From the NCBI RefSeq assembly GCF_036898095.1, contig NC_090768.1, positions 50,960,042-51,024,041 on the forward strand: 64,000 nucleotides of DNA, written 5' to 3'. Numbering within the stretch: the stretch's first letter is position 1; each line of letters starts with the position of its first letter. Source of the DNA: Palaemon carinicauda. Taxonomy: Eukaryota; Arthropoda; Malacostraca; Decapoda; Palaemonidae. Of this stretch, positions 10,556 through 20,645 are shown piece by piece. The notes beneath the pieces were generated by a model. It worked only from the letters and a program-made list of their open reading frames with translations, did not search any database and was not told the DNA's origin. A program made the position numbers and the translations under genes.

Positions 10556-13213
10556 ATGCGTACGTGCCCTGGACAAGCCGGACGCCCTTGTGGTACCTTT
10601 ATGTCGGCCTTGGACACCGATCCTCGCTCCTTATGCCCTCAGTGTAGGGGCCAACCGTGTGATAGATCTAACGTATGTATCGAGTGTAGGGAGTGGTCTA
10701 CCTCCCAGTGGGAGAGGTTTGCCCGGCGACGCAAGAAGAAGGCTAAAAGGGATATTTTTCCTTCAGAGGCTCCTTTGAAGAGAGAAAATCCCAAGACTTC
10801 TTCTTCCGTAGTCCTTTCCTCCTCCGAAGCTCCCACTCGAGCGGTCTCTCCCGAGTTGCCGGCGAGTGGTAGCGTAGACCATATTGCTGTTGACCGATCC
10901 CGTGGTGCGGGAGAGGTAGTTGCCTCCCATAGCGAGGCAGCTGCCCCTCCTCCCCCGGAGGAGGATTTAAATATTGATTTTCCTGTTAATAATAATGATT
11001 TATTACAGCTTTGGGCTTCCTTGGGGCTTCAGGGTTCGTCCTTCAGGGAAGCCCTGTTTGACATGATCAAACTGGGTGCGGCTGTTAAACAATCGCTGAC
11101 GACAGCAGAGATAAATCCTCTGTCGGTCGTTGACGTTGTTGTGACGGAGGCATTGAGTGGTTCTGCTCAAACTCCTGTGCCTGTTGTTGCTGAGGTAGCT
11201 GAAGGCTTAGGTTCCCCCTCCGAACATCCTTCGAGGGAGGAACTAAGTCCTACGGTCTCTTCTGCCGGGGATTCTCCCCCCTGGGGGAGTTCACTAACAG
11301 AGACTCCTCTGCGGAGGCCCTACGAAGGTCAGAGTTCTGATCCAACGGCCCCTCGTAGGCGTATAAGGCGGAAGGCTCGCCCTCCCCTTCGCCGTAGAGG
11401 CCTTCCTTCTCACAAGGGAGTTAGGAGGCGCCTCTTCGGCTCGTCATCCCCGCAGTCCTCTGCGGAGGAGACAACTCATCGATCACCGTTCCTGCCAGCT
11501 ACCAGCTTAGACCTCTCCAGGGATCGTTCGCGATCCCCGTCGGAGTATGGTCGTCCTTCAGGACTTTGTATCCAGTCACCCTCCAGACATGCTGTCCTAC
11601 CATCTCCTTTCAAGGAGGATGCGTGCCACGTGCCATGTAAACCTGTCATTGCACAGGCACCGGTCCCTTCGGGGCAAAAGGGCAATGAGCGCAAAACTGC
11701 GCATCATACCCTTGCGCGTCAGGTTATACCTGCGCGCCCTCCTACTGTTGCCGCTGACCCTGATTTAGCGCCACGGCGCTCACCTGCGCGCGTACGCACA
11801 AATGTTCCAGTTAAACGCCAGGGTTCCCCTGTGCGCCCACAACCATCGGCGCACCCGCGCCCACCTGCGCACGCGCCCGGTAGTTCCTGACAAACGCGCG
11901 GTCCAAGAGGCACCCAAGTTAGCGCACAGACGCTCACAGGTGTCTCTAGACGACAAACGCGCGGTCCAAGAGGCATCTAAGTTAGCGCACAGGCGCTCAC
12001 AGGTGTCTCTAGACCCCCAACACTTATACTACTAAGAGTGATGCGCGCCAACCTCGCCTTGTTCCTGTTATTGCGCAAACGCACTTGCCAACGCACCAGC
12101 GCGCTGTCCAGGAGGTTCCCAAGATAGCGCACGGCCGCTCAGGGGTTCCCCTGGACTCTCTGCTAACAGCGCACAATATTCCAGTAGCACGTGAGGTTCC
12201 AGCTGCGTGCCTAGTTCCAGTCGCGCGCAACGCGCCCCCATCCCAACAGCGCACACCCATACGGCCAGTTCCTGCTGCGCGCCCATCGCAACAACGCACA
12301 CCTGTGCGCCCACATCCTGATGCGCGCCCGGCTATATCACGATCGCCTAAGGCAGCTGCACAACCTGCACACCTCTCGCCAACGTGCGAACTCGCCCTCA
12401 CGCTATCGCCAGGCGGCGCAATCGCGCCCACGCCTGGTCGTTACAGACGCGCCAGCATGCTACCGTGCGAACTCGCCCTCGCGCTATCGCCAGGCGGCGC
12501 AATCGCGCCCACGCCTGGTCGTTACAGACGCGCCAGCATGCTACCGTGCAATCGCGCTCATCGGTAGCCCATCAGCCCACTGCGCGCCCTCACATCCAGC
12601 CTTCTATGCCTCCTCGTAAGATAGCTCCTGTGCGCCAAACGCCCTCGCCATCTCCTACGCGCGCCCGCGCCCTCAACTTGCACGCCCACACTCACGCGCG
12701 AGCTTGAATATCCTGCTACGCATGATTCATTTACGCGCGATCCAGATCAGGGCTCTTCACGCGATCACCAGCGTGATCGGCGCAACGATCACCAGCGTGA
12801 TCGGCGCAACGATCACCAGCGTGATCGGCGCAACGATCACGCCCTAGTTATATCTGGGGTACAGGCGGACAGGTCAACATCGCGCTCCCCTCCCCGCAAG
12901 CGCAGAACAGCGCGCTCGCCGGAGGAGGGGAGGTTTCCGGACAGGTCGAAGGATCTTTCTTCTTCCTTCATTGCAGATTCTCAACAAGCGAACCCTCGTG
13001 TCGACTCCTCCAAGGGATCGAACGATCCCCTTCCCTCCAGAGGGAGTATCTGACAGCGCGACTGTCAGCCAGCAGCCCTGGTTTGGTACCATTGTCAGAG
13101 CACTTATGCAGGCAGTGAAGCCTGTGCTTTCTGACTTGGGTCACAAATCAGTGGCAACTTCCTCCCCCCCTGAAGAGGAAGAGAGGAGTCCCAGACGTGG
13201 TAACTTCTCCTAG
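10556..13213 (+). pseudogene. DIRS gag-like protein, N-terminal and central part (broken)
   Basis: The likely start ATG at 10556 opens a frame to a stop at 11888-11890. The first 47 residues hold a cysteine cluster, including CPQC and CIEC, that could bind zinc, followed by a basic RRRKKKAKR stretch. The remainder is Ser/Pro/Arg-rich and low-complexity. After 11880 the sense frame moves, with fragments at 11880-12035, 12085-12567 and 12971-13213, all Pro/Ala/Arg-rich. Frame changes coincide with internal tandem repeats. A CTTTTTCTTTCAG acceptor-like site just upstream (ending about 10521) hints at leader splicing. The protein would form the nucleoprotein particle; this copy cannot make it whole. 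Confidence 0.75.
11894..12840 (+). repeat. Tandem repeats inside the DIRS gag region
   Basis: There are three short arrays. A 57-bp unit (GACAAACGCGCGGTCCAAGA) occurs twice at about 11889-12012, with a third, diverged copy near 12100. An 80-bp unit (CGAACTCGCCCTC.CGCTATC) occurs twice at about 12386-12548. A 24-bp unit (CGATCACCAGCGTGATCGGC) occurs three times at about 12763-12840. They are GC-rich and CpG-rich and resemble replication-slippage expansions in a low-complexity coding region. Confidence 0.8.
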
Positions 13214-14533
13214 GACTATCCTGTCCCCTCGCAAGTCCTTATGTAAGACTCCTACCCCACCTCAGACTTTCTCTCCCTCCTCTGCGGATGAGTATTACCC
13301 ATCCTCAGGAGAGGCGGAAGATCCGGTCCGTTCCCCCATTGCACCAATGGGGGAAACTCCGCCGCTTCCTGAGAAGTCCCGTCGTGTAGAGGTGGCGAAG
13401 GCCTTACATCCTTCATTGCTGGAGTCCTGCATCCCTCCTAGGAGGGAGCCGAAGGACTCGAAGACTGTTCCCAAGTCTTCAGCAAGGACCCAACAGGAAC
13501 CAGATAGACCTTTGGAAAACTTCCGCGAGTCTCCCCAGGAAGAGCCTCTGGGGACAGGAGACTTCGCTGCCAGTCCGTCAGGAGGAGAGCACCAGGAGTC
13601 AGAACATGCGTTCTGGCAAGTCCTGACCTTCATGAGGAACCTCAATGGGATCCCAGTCCCAGAGATTCCTCCTCGTGAAGGGAAGGATACAGTCCTGGAC
13701 CGAATCTACGGCACCCAGAAACCCTCTAGGGCCAGTGCAGCTTTGCCCTGGTCTCAGGGGATGAAGAGTGCCAGAGACAAGGTCGAGGGCCAGCTCTCTG
13801 AGCTTGCCTCCTCCAATAGATCCAGTGCCAGTAACAAGCTCCTCCCTCCTCCTCGAGTACATCAGAGGAGGTACTTTGAAATCCTAGAGGATACTTGTTT
13901 GAGTCTTCCAGTACACTATTCGGTGGAAGAACTCACTGGGGGAGTCCCTCTTGAGAGACTCTCCAACAGGCAAGTGTCCTATTCCGCAACTGAGATCCTA
14001 AGCCAGGAGAAAGTTGGCTGGACATCTGGCTGGGATCTCTGGGCATCCTGGTACGTTCTGAGGACCTGTCCAAAGAAATTACCAGGAAGGCACTGGAGAC
14101 ATTCTTACTCTCAGGCACGCGAACCATCGAGTTTCTGGCCCATCAAGTTTCGAGCTTGTGGGCCAACACGATTCTCAAGCGTCTGGACGCAGTGGCTCAG
14201 AGGTTCCACCAGAAGGTCCCCAGTTCTGATGTTAGCAGGCTCAGACACTCTTCCGTTCTCGATAAGAGCTTGTTTGAGCCAAAGGACGTGGAGCTAGCTG
14301 CTGAGAGGTGGAGGAAGTCCAATCAGGACTCCCTCATCCACAAGGCCCTGACATTGAGGCCTTACAAACCTCCAGCAGCTCAGCAACCCCGTCCAGCTAA
14401 GGACACTAGGAAGACAACGACAGCGAAGCAGAAGGTGTCTAAGCCCTTCCCTGCCAAGGGCAGAAGGGGCAAGAAGTCCTCCAGGGGAGGAGGCAAGAAT
14501 CCTAGAGGGAACGGCCAAGGCCGTAAATGCTAG
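13197..14533 (+). pseudogene. DIRS gag C-terminal conserved core (frameshifted)
   Basis: The first frame runs from 13197 to near 14012 and includes EHAFWQVLTFMRNLNG, the acidic/basic GKDTVLDRIYGTQKP block and LPPPRVHQRRYFEIL. The sense then continues in another frame from about 14013 (LDIWLGSLGILVRSEDLS) to the stop at 14531-14533, through EFLAHQVSSLWANTILKR and LFEPKDVELAAERWRKSN. It ends in a basic, Gly-rich tail (KGRRGKKSSRGGGK) suited to binding nucleic acid. One frameshift at about 14010-14015 separates the halves. This is the best-preserved part of the gag-like protein. Confidence 0.8.
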
Positions 14534-14551
14534 GATTGGCAGTCCCCCTGC

Positions 14552-15434
14552 ATGTCCACCAGTGGGGGGATGCCTACAAAGTTGCGCGACAAGGTGGCAG
14601 CAACTCGGGGCAGATACCTGGATGATTTCCGTAATCAGTCAGGGATATTGCGTCCCGTTTATCTCATGTCTACCTCCCCTGACAGCGACTCCAGTGTCAT
14701 TGAGCTCCCTTATCATGGGATCGGTAAGGGACAGGCCCTCGGGGCATTAGTCCAGACCATGTTGAAGAAGGACGCTCTCCAAGAGGTTGTGGACAGGTCC
14801 CCAGGCTTCTACAGTCGACCCTTTCTTGTGAGAAAGGTGTCTGGAGGCTGAAGACCAGTCATCGACCTCTCGACACTGAACGGGTTTGTCAAACAGACTC
14901 CGTTCAGTATGGAGACGGCAGACACGGTCAGGCTTGCAGTGAGACCACAAGACTTCATGTGCACACTGGACCTGAAAGATGCGTACTTCCAGATCCCAGT
15001 CCACCCGTCTTCAAGGAAGTACTTAAGACTTTGCCCAGACGACAAGATCTACCAGTTCAAGGTGCTGTGCTTCGGTCTCTCCACAGCACCCCAAGTGTTC
15101 ACCAAGGTGTTCACCATTGTCCACAAAGCCTTCCCATCAGACGACAGGATAGCAAGGCTGAGGAAGGTCGCTACACCTTTCCTCACACGAGAAGAACTTC
15201 CAGCCCAAACGTGGTTACGTCTCCTCCCTGGCCCGTCTGGTTCCCAACTGTCGCCTCAGAATGAGATCTCTCCAGTGGCGACTCAAGTCCCGGTGGAATC
15301 AAGGACACGATTCCCCTGACACCCTGATCCCTATGGGACAACTGGAACAGACCGATCTCCAGTGGTGGGTGGCAGACGAGAACCTACGAAAGGGAGTGGA
15401 TCTTCTCGTCCTCCCCCGGACTTGTTGTTTTCGA
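14552..15434 (+). pseudogene. DIRS reverse transcriptase with deleted catalytic core
   Basis: Finger and early palm motifs are clear: FYSRPFLVRKVSGG, a stop, then RPVIDLSTLNGFVKQ and FMCTLDLKDAYFQIPVHP (motif A with its Asp), then FKVLCFGLSTAPQVFTKVF. TGA at 14849-14851 replaces the Trp normally found in GWRPVIDLS. After FTIVHK (about 15121) the sequence jumps directly to the post-palm region (AFPSDDRIARL, LPAQTWLRLL), so the segment that should hold the YxDD catalytic box is missing. About 90 residues are gone, judged from family layout. Frameshifts follow at about 15220-15240 and 15400-15420. The enzyme is inactive. Confidence 0.85.
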
Positions 15435-15793
15435 ACGCATCAAAGAAAGGGTGGGGGGCCCACGTTCTGAACCACAGGACCTCAGGCCTGTGGTCAGAAT
15501 CAGAAAAGTACCTTCACATAAACCTGCTAGAAATGAAGGCCATGTTCCTGGCACTTCAGAAGTTCCACCAAGTCCTGGCGGGCCACTCTGTGGTAGTGAT
15601 GAGCGACAACACCACAGTGGTGGCTTATATCAACAAGCAAGGAGGTACCTATTCAGAACAACTATCCCATCTTTCAGTAGAGATATTGAGATGGTCCGAA
15701 GTCCACTCGATCACACTAGCAGCTCGCTTCATCCCGGGCAAATGGAATGTGCTCGCCGACAGTCTGAGCAAAGCGACACAGATAGTGAGTACC
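15404..15793 (+). pseudogene. DIRS RNase H domain with first catalytic Asp changed
   Basis: The frame reads FSNASKKGWGAHVLN, then INLLEMKAM, VVVMSDNTTVVAYIN and IPGKWNVLADSLSK. This is the RNase H fold with its usual D-E-D-D set, except that the first Asp (normally in DAS.KGWGA) is Asn, codon AAC at 15434-15436. The Glu in LLEMKA, the Asp in MSDN and the Asp in LADSLS remain. In a working element it would remove the RNA strand after reverse transcription. Confidence 0.8.
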
Positions 15794-16186
15794 GAGTGGT
15801 CTTTGGATCCTCAAGTAGGCAACAAAGTCCTGACTTTGTGGGGTTCCCCGACTGTGGACCTGTTCGCTACAGCGCTGAACCACAAGCTCCCAAGACCCAG
15901 ATCCCAAGGCTCTCTGGCAAGATGCCTTCCAAGAACGGTGGGACAACATCGATGTGTACGCCTTTCCCCCGTTCTGTCTGATGAGGAGAGTACTCAACAA
16001 GACCAGAATATCAGTCAACCTTTCAATGACCCTCATAGCTCCGCTATGGCATCACGCAAAATGGTTCCCGGACCTTCTGCAACTCCTTACGGAGCCTCCA
16101 AGGGAACTCCCTCCACGTCACGAGCTACTCAAACAACCACATGCCAACATCTTCCACAAAGCCGTAGCTTCGCTTTGACTTCACGC
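15794..16186 (+). pseudogene. DIRS methyltransferase-like segment (frameshifted)
   Basis: VDLFATALNHKLPR lies in the RNase H frame. Sense then continues in another frame from about 15900 (DPKALWQDAFQERWDN, DVYAFPPFCLMRRVLNK, TLIAPLWHHAKWFPDLL). This DLFA..N / FPPF / W..PDLL layout sits where DIRS1-type elements carry a DNA methyltransferase-like domain. I assign it on that basis and do not claim activity. A small deletion near 15890-15900 changes frame. Confidence 0.55.
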
Positions 16187-17229
16187 CTGGAGACTATCCA
16201 GCATCTCCTCAAAGAGAGAGGAATTTTGCAACAAGTTGTGAACAGGATGTCTGGACACCTGCGCAAGTCATCCGCAGGGGTCTACCAGGCGAAGTGGCGA
16301 GTTTTCTGTGGTTGGTGTCGTGGAAGGGGTACTCCCCACTCGATGCCACTATTCCAGCAATAGCGGAGTTCCTCGTGTATTTGAGGGAGGAAATGCGCCT
16401 TTCAGTCTCGGCAGTGAAAGGCTATCACTCAGCCTTAAATCTTGCCTTCAGGCTCAAAGGAATGGACATTTCTTCCTCGCTGGAACTTTCTCTTCTCATA
16501 CGAAGCTATGAACTTGCCTGCCCTCAGTCGGAAGTGAGACCCCCTCCTTGGAACGTGGTTCGAGTTCTGAGGTCTCTAAAGAGACCTCCCTACGAACCAC
16601 TATGCCAGGCTTTAGATCGCCACCTTACTTGGAAGACGGTGTTCCTGCTAGCTTTGGCCTCGGCCAAGCGAGTCGGCGAACTACATGGTCTCTCATACGA
16701 CATTGCCCATTCAAGGGGATGGGGGGAGGTAACGTTCAGGTTCGTCCCTGAGTTTGTTGCCAAGACTCAGAACACGGGAGTGCCGAACCCTCGGTTTGAC
16801 TCTTTCCAGGTTTCGAGTCTCCGTTCTGTAACAGATGACCCAGACCATCTACTTTGCCCAGTAAGGAGTCTGAGGTTGTATCTTGAGAGAACAGTTGCAG
16901 TTCGTCCCCAGGTTCAAGCCTTGTTCGTGAGCACTGGGAAAACGAAGAGAAGGGTCACCAGGAATACCATCTCAGCCTGGATTCGCAAGGTAATACACCT
17001 GGCCTTGAATCCTGACCCTTCTCCGTCACGTCGCCCTAGAGGGCATGATGTCAGGGGCATAACTAAGTCCCTGGCCTTCAAGAAGAATTATTCAGTGACG
17101 CAGGTCCTGCAAGCTGGGGTGTGGAAGCGTCAGACCACCTTCACAGCCCACTACCTGCAAGACGTGACCCACAGGAGGCTCGATAAGTTTTCTATCGGCC
17201 CTGTGGTGGCTGCACAACAGCTGGTCTAA
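16187..17229 (+). CDS. DIRS tyrosine recombinase (C-terminal catalytic domain intact)
   Basis: An N-terminal SAM-like DNA-binding part (LKERGILQQVVNRMSGHLRK, then SAGVYQAKWRVFCGWC) precedes a one-base frame change at about 16322-16330. From there a continuous frame runs to TAA at 17227-17229. Counting from the internal Met at 16294, the catalytic set is Arg126 (ASAKRVGELHG), Lys157 as the probable hairpin Lys (VAKTQ), His251-x-x-Arg254 (RGHDVRGI), Trp277 (VWKRQ) and nucleophile Tyr287 (TAHYLQD). This is the phage-integrase fold. In DIRS elements it inserts the circular DNA copy. Unlike the RT in the same copy, all key residues are present, so selection or recency may have spared it. The true start is uncertain because of the frameshift. 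Confidence 0.88.
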
Positions 17230-17696
17230 ACCTCAGGCTCCTTAATGGACAAGTAGCAGATTGAGGGCATTGTTACCCGGTTTTAGTCTGCATGAATGAA
17301 AAGGTATGTCTTGCCCTTATTCTTCATCCTCTCCTCCCTTGGAGAAAGCAGCATCCTGGGTTCTCTGCACAGCTGACCTCAAACCACTGCAGGTAAACCA
17401 TGCTTCCTTGTGTTCCTAGTATTAAGTGTAATACTGTCATGTCCCCATACCCTGACAAGGTGGTATTGGGAGAGTCCTAGCCTAGATTTTCATCTGAGGA
17501 ACTCCAGGTCAACTTCCTAGGACGAGTCACTTTTCACCTTCGCACACACCTTACGTAGGCCGCAGCAGTTTCACAGCCGCTAGCGAGGAGCAGGGATTCC
17601 CTATTGTCTGAGTACGTAAACACTCGAATATGGAATCCCCGGGCAAGCCAAAGCCAGTATGGCAGGGACTTACCACCCTTCCTAAGGGTTAAGTCA

Positions 17697-17797
17697 CCCC
17701 ATGTAAATAGCGTGGTTTGTATTTCAGTTACGGAACAAATGACAAATTCGTAGATAATTTGTATTTTTCCTAACTATACAAACCTTAGCTATTTACA
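17697..17797 (+). repeat. DIRS internal complementary region (ICR)
   Basis: Bases 17697-17741 are the reverse complement of the element's first 45 bases (10257-10301; 43 of 45 match by my count). Bases 17739-17797 are the reverse complement of the last 59 bases (18002-18060; all match). The halves share one ATG at 17739-17741. This head-to-tail copy of both termini is the template that lets DIRS reverse transcripts complete their ends and circularise. Confidence 0.92.
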
Positions 17798-17844
17798 CAT
17801 ATTTGCCCGCCAGCCCTGTCCCCCGGGATAAGTCCTACCTCTAA

Positions 17845-18060
17845 GTAAAGTGAAGCACTCACTGTGTGTGAGGGGGGAGGGGTAGCAAGTTACCCCTCCC
17901 TACACCCCCCCCCCCCCCCCCGCTAACTAGCGGAGGGGTAGTAAACCCTCTTTAAAATTCTTATGGATCGTCATTTCAGCTACGCCGAAGTAATTACCTC
18001 ATGTAAATAGCTAAGGTTTGTATAGTTAGGAAAAATACAAATTATCTACGAATTTGTCAT
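17845..18060 (+). repeat. DIRS right inverted terminal repeat and terminus
   Basis: Reverse-complement partner of 10289-10441, with a C run (about 17907-17922) opposite the left G run. It carries an extra GTTACCCCTCCCTACA-type segment absent from the left copy. The outer 18002-18060 pairs perfectly with the ICR. The element ends at CAT, 18058-18060. Confidence 0.9.
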
Positions 18061-18884
18061 GCTCTTCCTGTTGTTCTGTCGTTTCAGAACTTGACTTCTG
18101 CTTGTTGAATCCTCTGTTATTATGCCATTTCTAACTTTTTCACCTTGTTTGGTATTGTATATTTATACATACGTGTTCTTGAATGTTATCTGTGGTCCGA
18201 GAAAAGGTGCAAATAAACTGGGTACAGTATTTTGTTGGGTTTATTATAATGTTACTTAATGAATGTAGATGCTCAAATCTTTTCTTCTTTTATAGGATTG
18301 ATTGGACTGATTAGTTGCTTCCTTTTAATGGCATTAGTTAGATTGAAAGCAGGAGGAGCCAAAGAAAACTTTAATTGTGTTGCTGTGAGTTAGTTCACTT
18401 CCCTTCCACTATGGTTCTTGCTTGGTTTGTCTCTGAAAAATGTGAATTCTCATCATTTTTCCATTTCCCATTTCCTTCCTTGGCTGCTGGGGCCAAGGTG
18501 TAGGGTGTCAGGATTTTATCATGGATCACGGATCTCTGTTCTAATGGATCTAGTTTTCTGTCTTAAGATATTTTTTGTACAGGTACTCCTCGTTTAACGA
18601 CAGGATTCGTTCCAGCAAATCTGCCCTTAAGCGAATTCATCCATAAGCAAAATACATGGTTGTCTTGAGAAGTATTTCTTTGCTATCTTTGTTAGGTATC
18701 TAGCATCAGATAAAGATTTGAGTTAAGATAGTGACCTTGTTTGCCTTGGTCTTGGCGTAGCGAGTAGGTAAGATACACAGCACTTGCTTGCCTTAGTGTA
18801 GCCAGTAGGCAAGATACACAGCACATTTCTTATAACATTGGTCATTCTAAGGGGTGGAGAAAGGTATCATTTATCTTTGTTCCA
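18061..18884. other. Unique flank with a possible pogo-like element end
   Basis: Mostly featureless. At 18582 TA is followed by CAGGTACTCCTCGTTTAACG and ACAGGATTCGTTCC. That start (TA-CAG...CCTCGTTT) resembles pogo/Tigger-type terminal repeats. No right end was found, so it is a fragment at best. Confidence 0.35.
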
Positions 18885-19345
18885 GGGTTTATTACTAAGA
18901 CCCAGTACCCTTTCATGTTTGAGACCTCCTCCATCTCCTACCTTAGGGATTTCCTTCTTTCACTTGTGAGGGCACTGAGATGTATCCTAAAGAGAACCCA
19001 AGCATTCAGACCACTATTTAAAAACCTGGTTGTTAGTTTTATCAGGTGGAGGAAAAAAATCTCCCAAAACTCCATCTCCTTCAAAGATCAATAAACCTTA
19101 AAGAGATCTTATCCACTGTCACCCGAGGAATCCGGAAGATGCCTCATGGGCACACAAAGTCGGGGTTGGTGCAACAGTAGAACCTGTCACCGGCACAAGG
19201 CTGTCTCTGGAAATGCAAGACAACCATCACAGTCCACTACCTGAGGGAATATACCCACAAATCCTTTGATACGTTCTCTTGTAGCCACTCAACAGGTGAT
19301 GTAGCATACCTTGGTCCCTCACAGGACAAGAAGCATCTTGTCTAA
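18885..19345 (+). pseudogene. Relic of a second, older DIRS tyrosine recombinase
   Basis: Broken frames still spell recombinase segments: ALRCILKRTQAFRPLF and KKISQNSISF at about 18970-19080. At about 19205-19285 comes WKCKTTITVHYLREYTHKSF, whose HYL matches the Tyr region of the intact recombinase (TAHYLQDVTHRRLDKF). The His-x-x-Arg region between is no longer readable. Divergence is large, so this is a different and older subfamily. Confidence 0.55.
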
Positions 19346-19454
19346 GAAAACGGGTGTGATAACTTATGATTAGAGAAGGAATGTCTGGCGCCTTTAATAT
19401 TTCCCCAATTTTCCCTTGGGGGTACCACAGTCACACCGTTATTTGCTGGAACAG

Positions 19455-19790
19455 ACCGATTATTATTATTATTACTTCCCAAGCTACAACTCTAGTTAGA
19501 AAAGCCAGATGCCATAAGCCGAAGGGTTCCAACAGGGAAAATAGCTCAGTGAGGAAAGGAAATAACAAAACAGATAGAATTGTGTGCCTGAGTATACCCC
19601 CTAAGCAGTGGAAGACTATGTTACAGAAGCTATGGCACTTCCCAAGACTGGAAAACAATGGTTGGATTTTGGAGTGTCCTTCTCGTAGAAGAGCTGCTTA
19701 CCAAAGCTAAAGAGTCTCTACTACCCTTATCAAGAAAGTAGCTACTGAACAATTATAGGTCAATTGTTAACCCCCCTTGAGTGGGGAATT
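19455..19790 (-). mobile_element. LINE-tail family, variant with noncoding 5' part
   Basis: (ATT)n at about 19461-19474 is followed by the antisense shared tail (AAGCTACAACTCTAGTTAGA, then GGGAAAATAGCTCAGTGAGG). It then diverges from the coding LINE into a segment shared with 58428-58990: AGCAGTGGAAGACTATGTTA, ATGGCACTTCCCAAGACTGG and AAGAGCTGCTTACCA. Confidence 0.7.
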
Positions 19791-20351
19791 GTTTGGTTAG
19801 CAGAAGTATGGCCTAATCTCCTTGCGAGTGGGAGAATGGATAATGTAAACCATTATTTTTACTAGCCATACATTTCAGTCTGTTTCCTATCGCCTGATAT
19901 TTTCTCATGTTTTTAGAGCGTGGATTGAAGGCAACACTTGTGCACCTCTTTGGGTCAGTATGTTCTACATTCCTGGGATTTTATACCGACTATTTTGCTT
20001 ATAGGAATTTCCTCTTTAAAGATAAATCTTACTAAAGTAGTTTAATTTTGTACTGGTGAAGGTAATAGGATTCCCTGCCAACTACTGACCCCTTGTAATA
20101 AATTTTAACAGCTGAGTTTCTAGCTTAGTTGAATTTATATTCCTATTATTAGACTCTTGCATAAATAAAAATTGCTGAAAAAAAAAAATTATTTTCAGTA
20201 AATAGCAACTCCTCTTTTAGCTGTACAAGTAAAGTCTAACTAGTGCTGTTTCAATTTCTTGTACAAGAAACTTGGTTGTGCATTCATGTCGAAGTTAAAG
20301 GGGACTTCTCTTCTTTCAGCACCGCATGACTTTCTTTATGCTGGAGATTAA
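19791..20351. other. Non-coding, nothing recognised
   Basis: AT-rich; no supported exon or repeat. Confidence 0.3.
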
Positions 20352-20611
20352 CTAACTCCAAAAGAACCGTGAGCCGCAGCATGTCTGACTGGACTCTCGT
20401 AATACTGGTAATTTATGTGCACAACAGCAACTGACATAATAGGCCATATGGCTTATTTAATTGCTTACTTTTGATGGATCAACGTTTCTTACTCTGGCCA
20501 TTTGTACCACTACTATTAAGGCACACTGTAATATCTGTACTATTTCGATTGGTGTCATGCACATCTGGTCACCAGGGACTTTAATTACCACTGACAGGTG
20601 ATTACAGGTAC
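20352..20611 (-). CDS. Weak candidate exon pair, unrecognised protein
   Basis: On the minus strand an acceptor-like ATTTTAG precedes an open stretch of about 45 codons (20611 down to about 20475; VVIKVPGDQMCMTPIEIVQI, LIVVVQMARVRNVDPSK) ending at a GTAAGC donor. About 64 bp further on, an acceptor-like TTACCAG leads in matching phase to YYESPVRHAAAHGSFGVS and a stop at about 20352. Composition looks protein-like, but the acceptors are poor and I recognise no family. It could be chance. Confidence 0.25.
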
Positions 20612-20645
20612 CTAAAATGTTTTTGCAGTTGCTACCAGGAAACAA

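Larger units (their letters stand above)
10257..18060 (+). mobile_element. DIRS-type tyrosine-recombinase retrotransposon (defective)
   Basis: This 7.8-kb element has the full DIRS architecture: inverted terminal repeats, an internal complementary region, a gag-like cysteine protein, reverse transcriptase, RNase H, a methyltransferase-like segment and a tyrosine recombinase. There is no aspartic protease, DDE integrase or LTR, as expected for the group. DIRS elements are thought to reverse-transcribe through a circular intermediate and insert by recombinase, without target duplication. Its GC content is far above the flanks. The coding part is broken by a stop codon, several frameshifts and a deletion of the RT catalytic core, so it cannot replicate alone. 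The recombinase C-terminal domain keeps all its catalytic residues. Both ends carry CAT, matching the single ATG at the centre of the internal complementary region. Confidence 0.92.
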
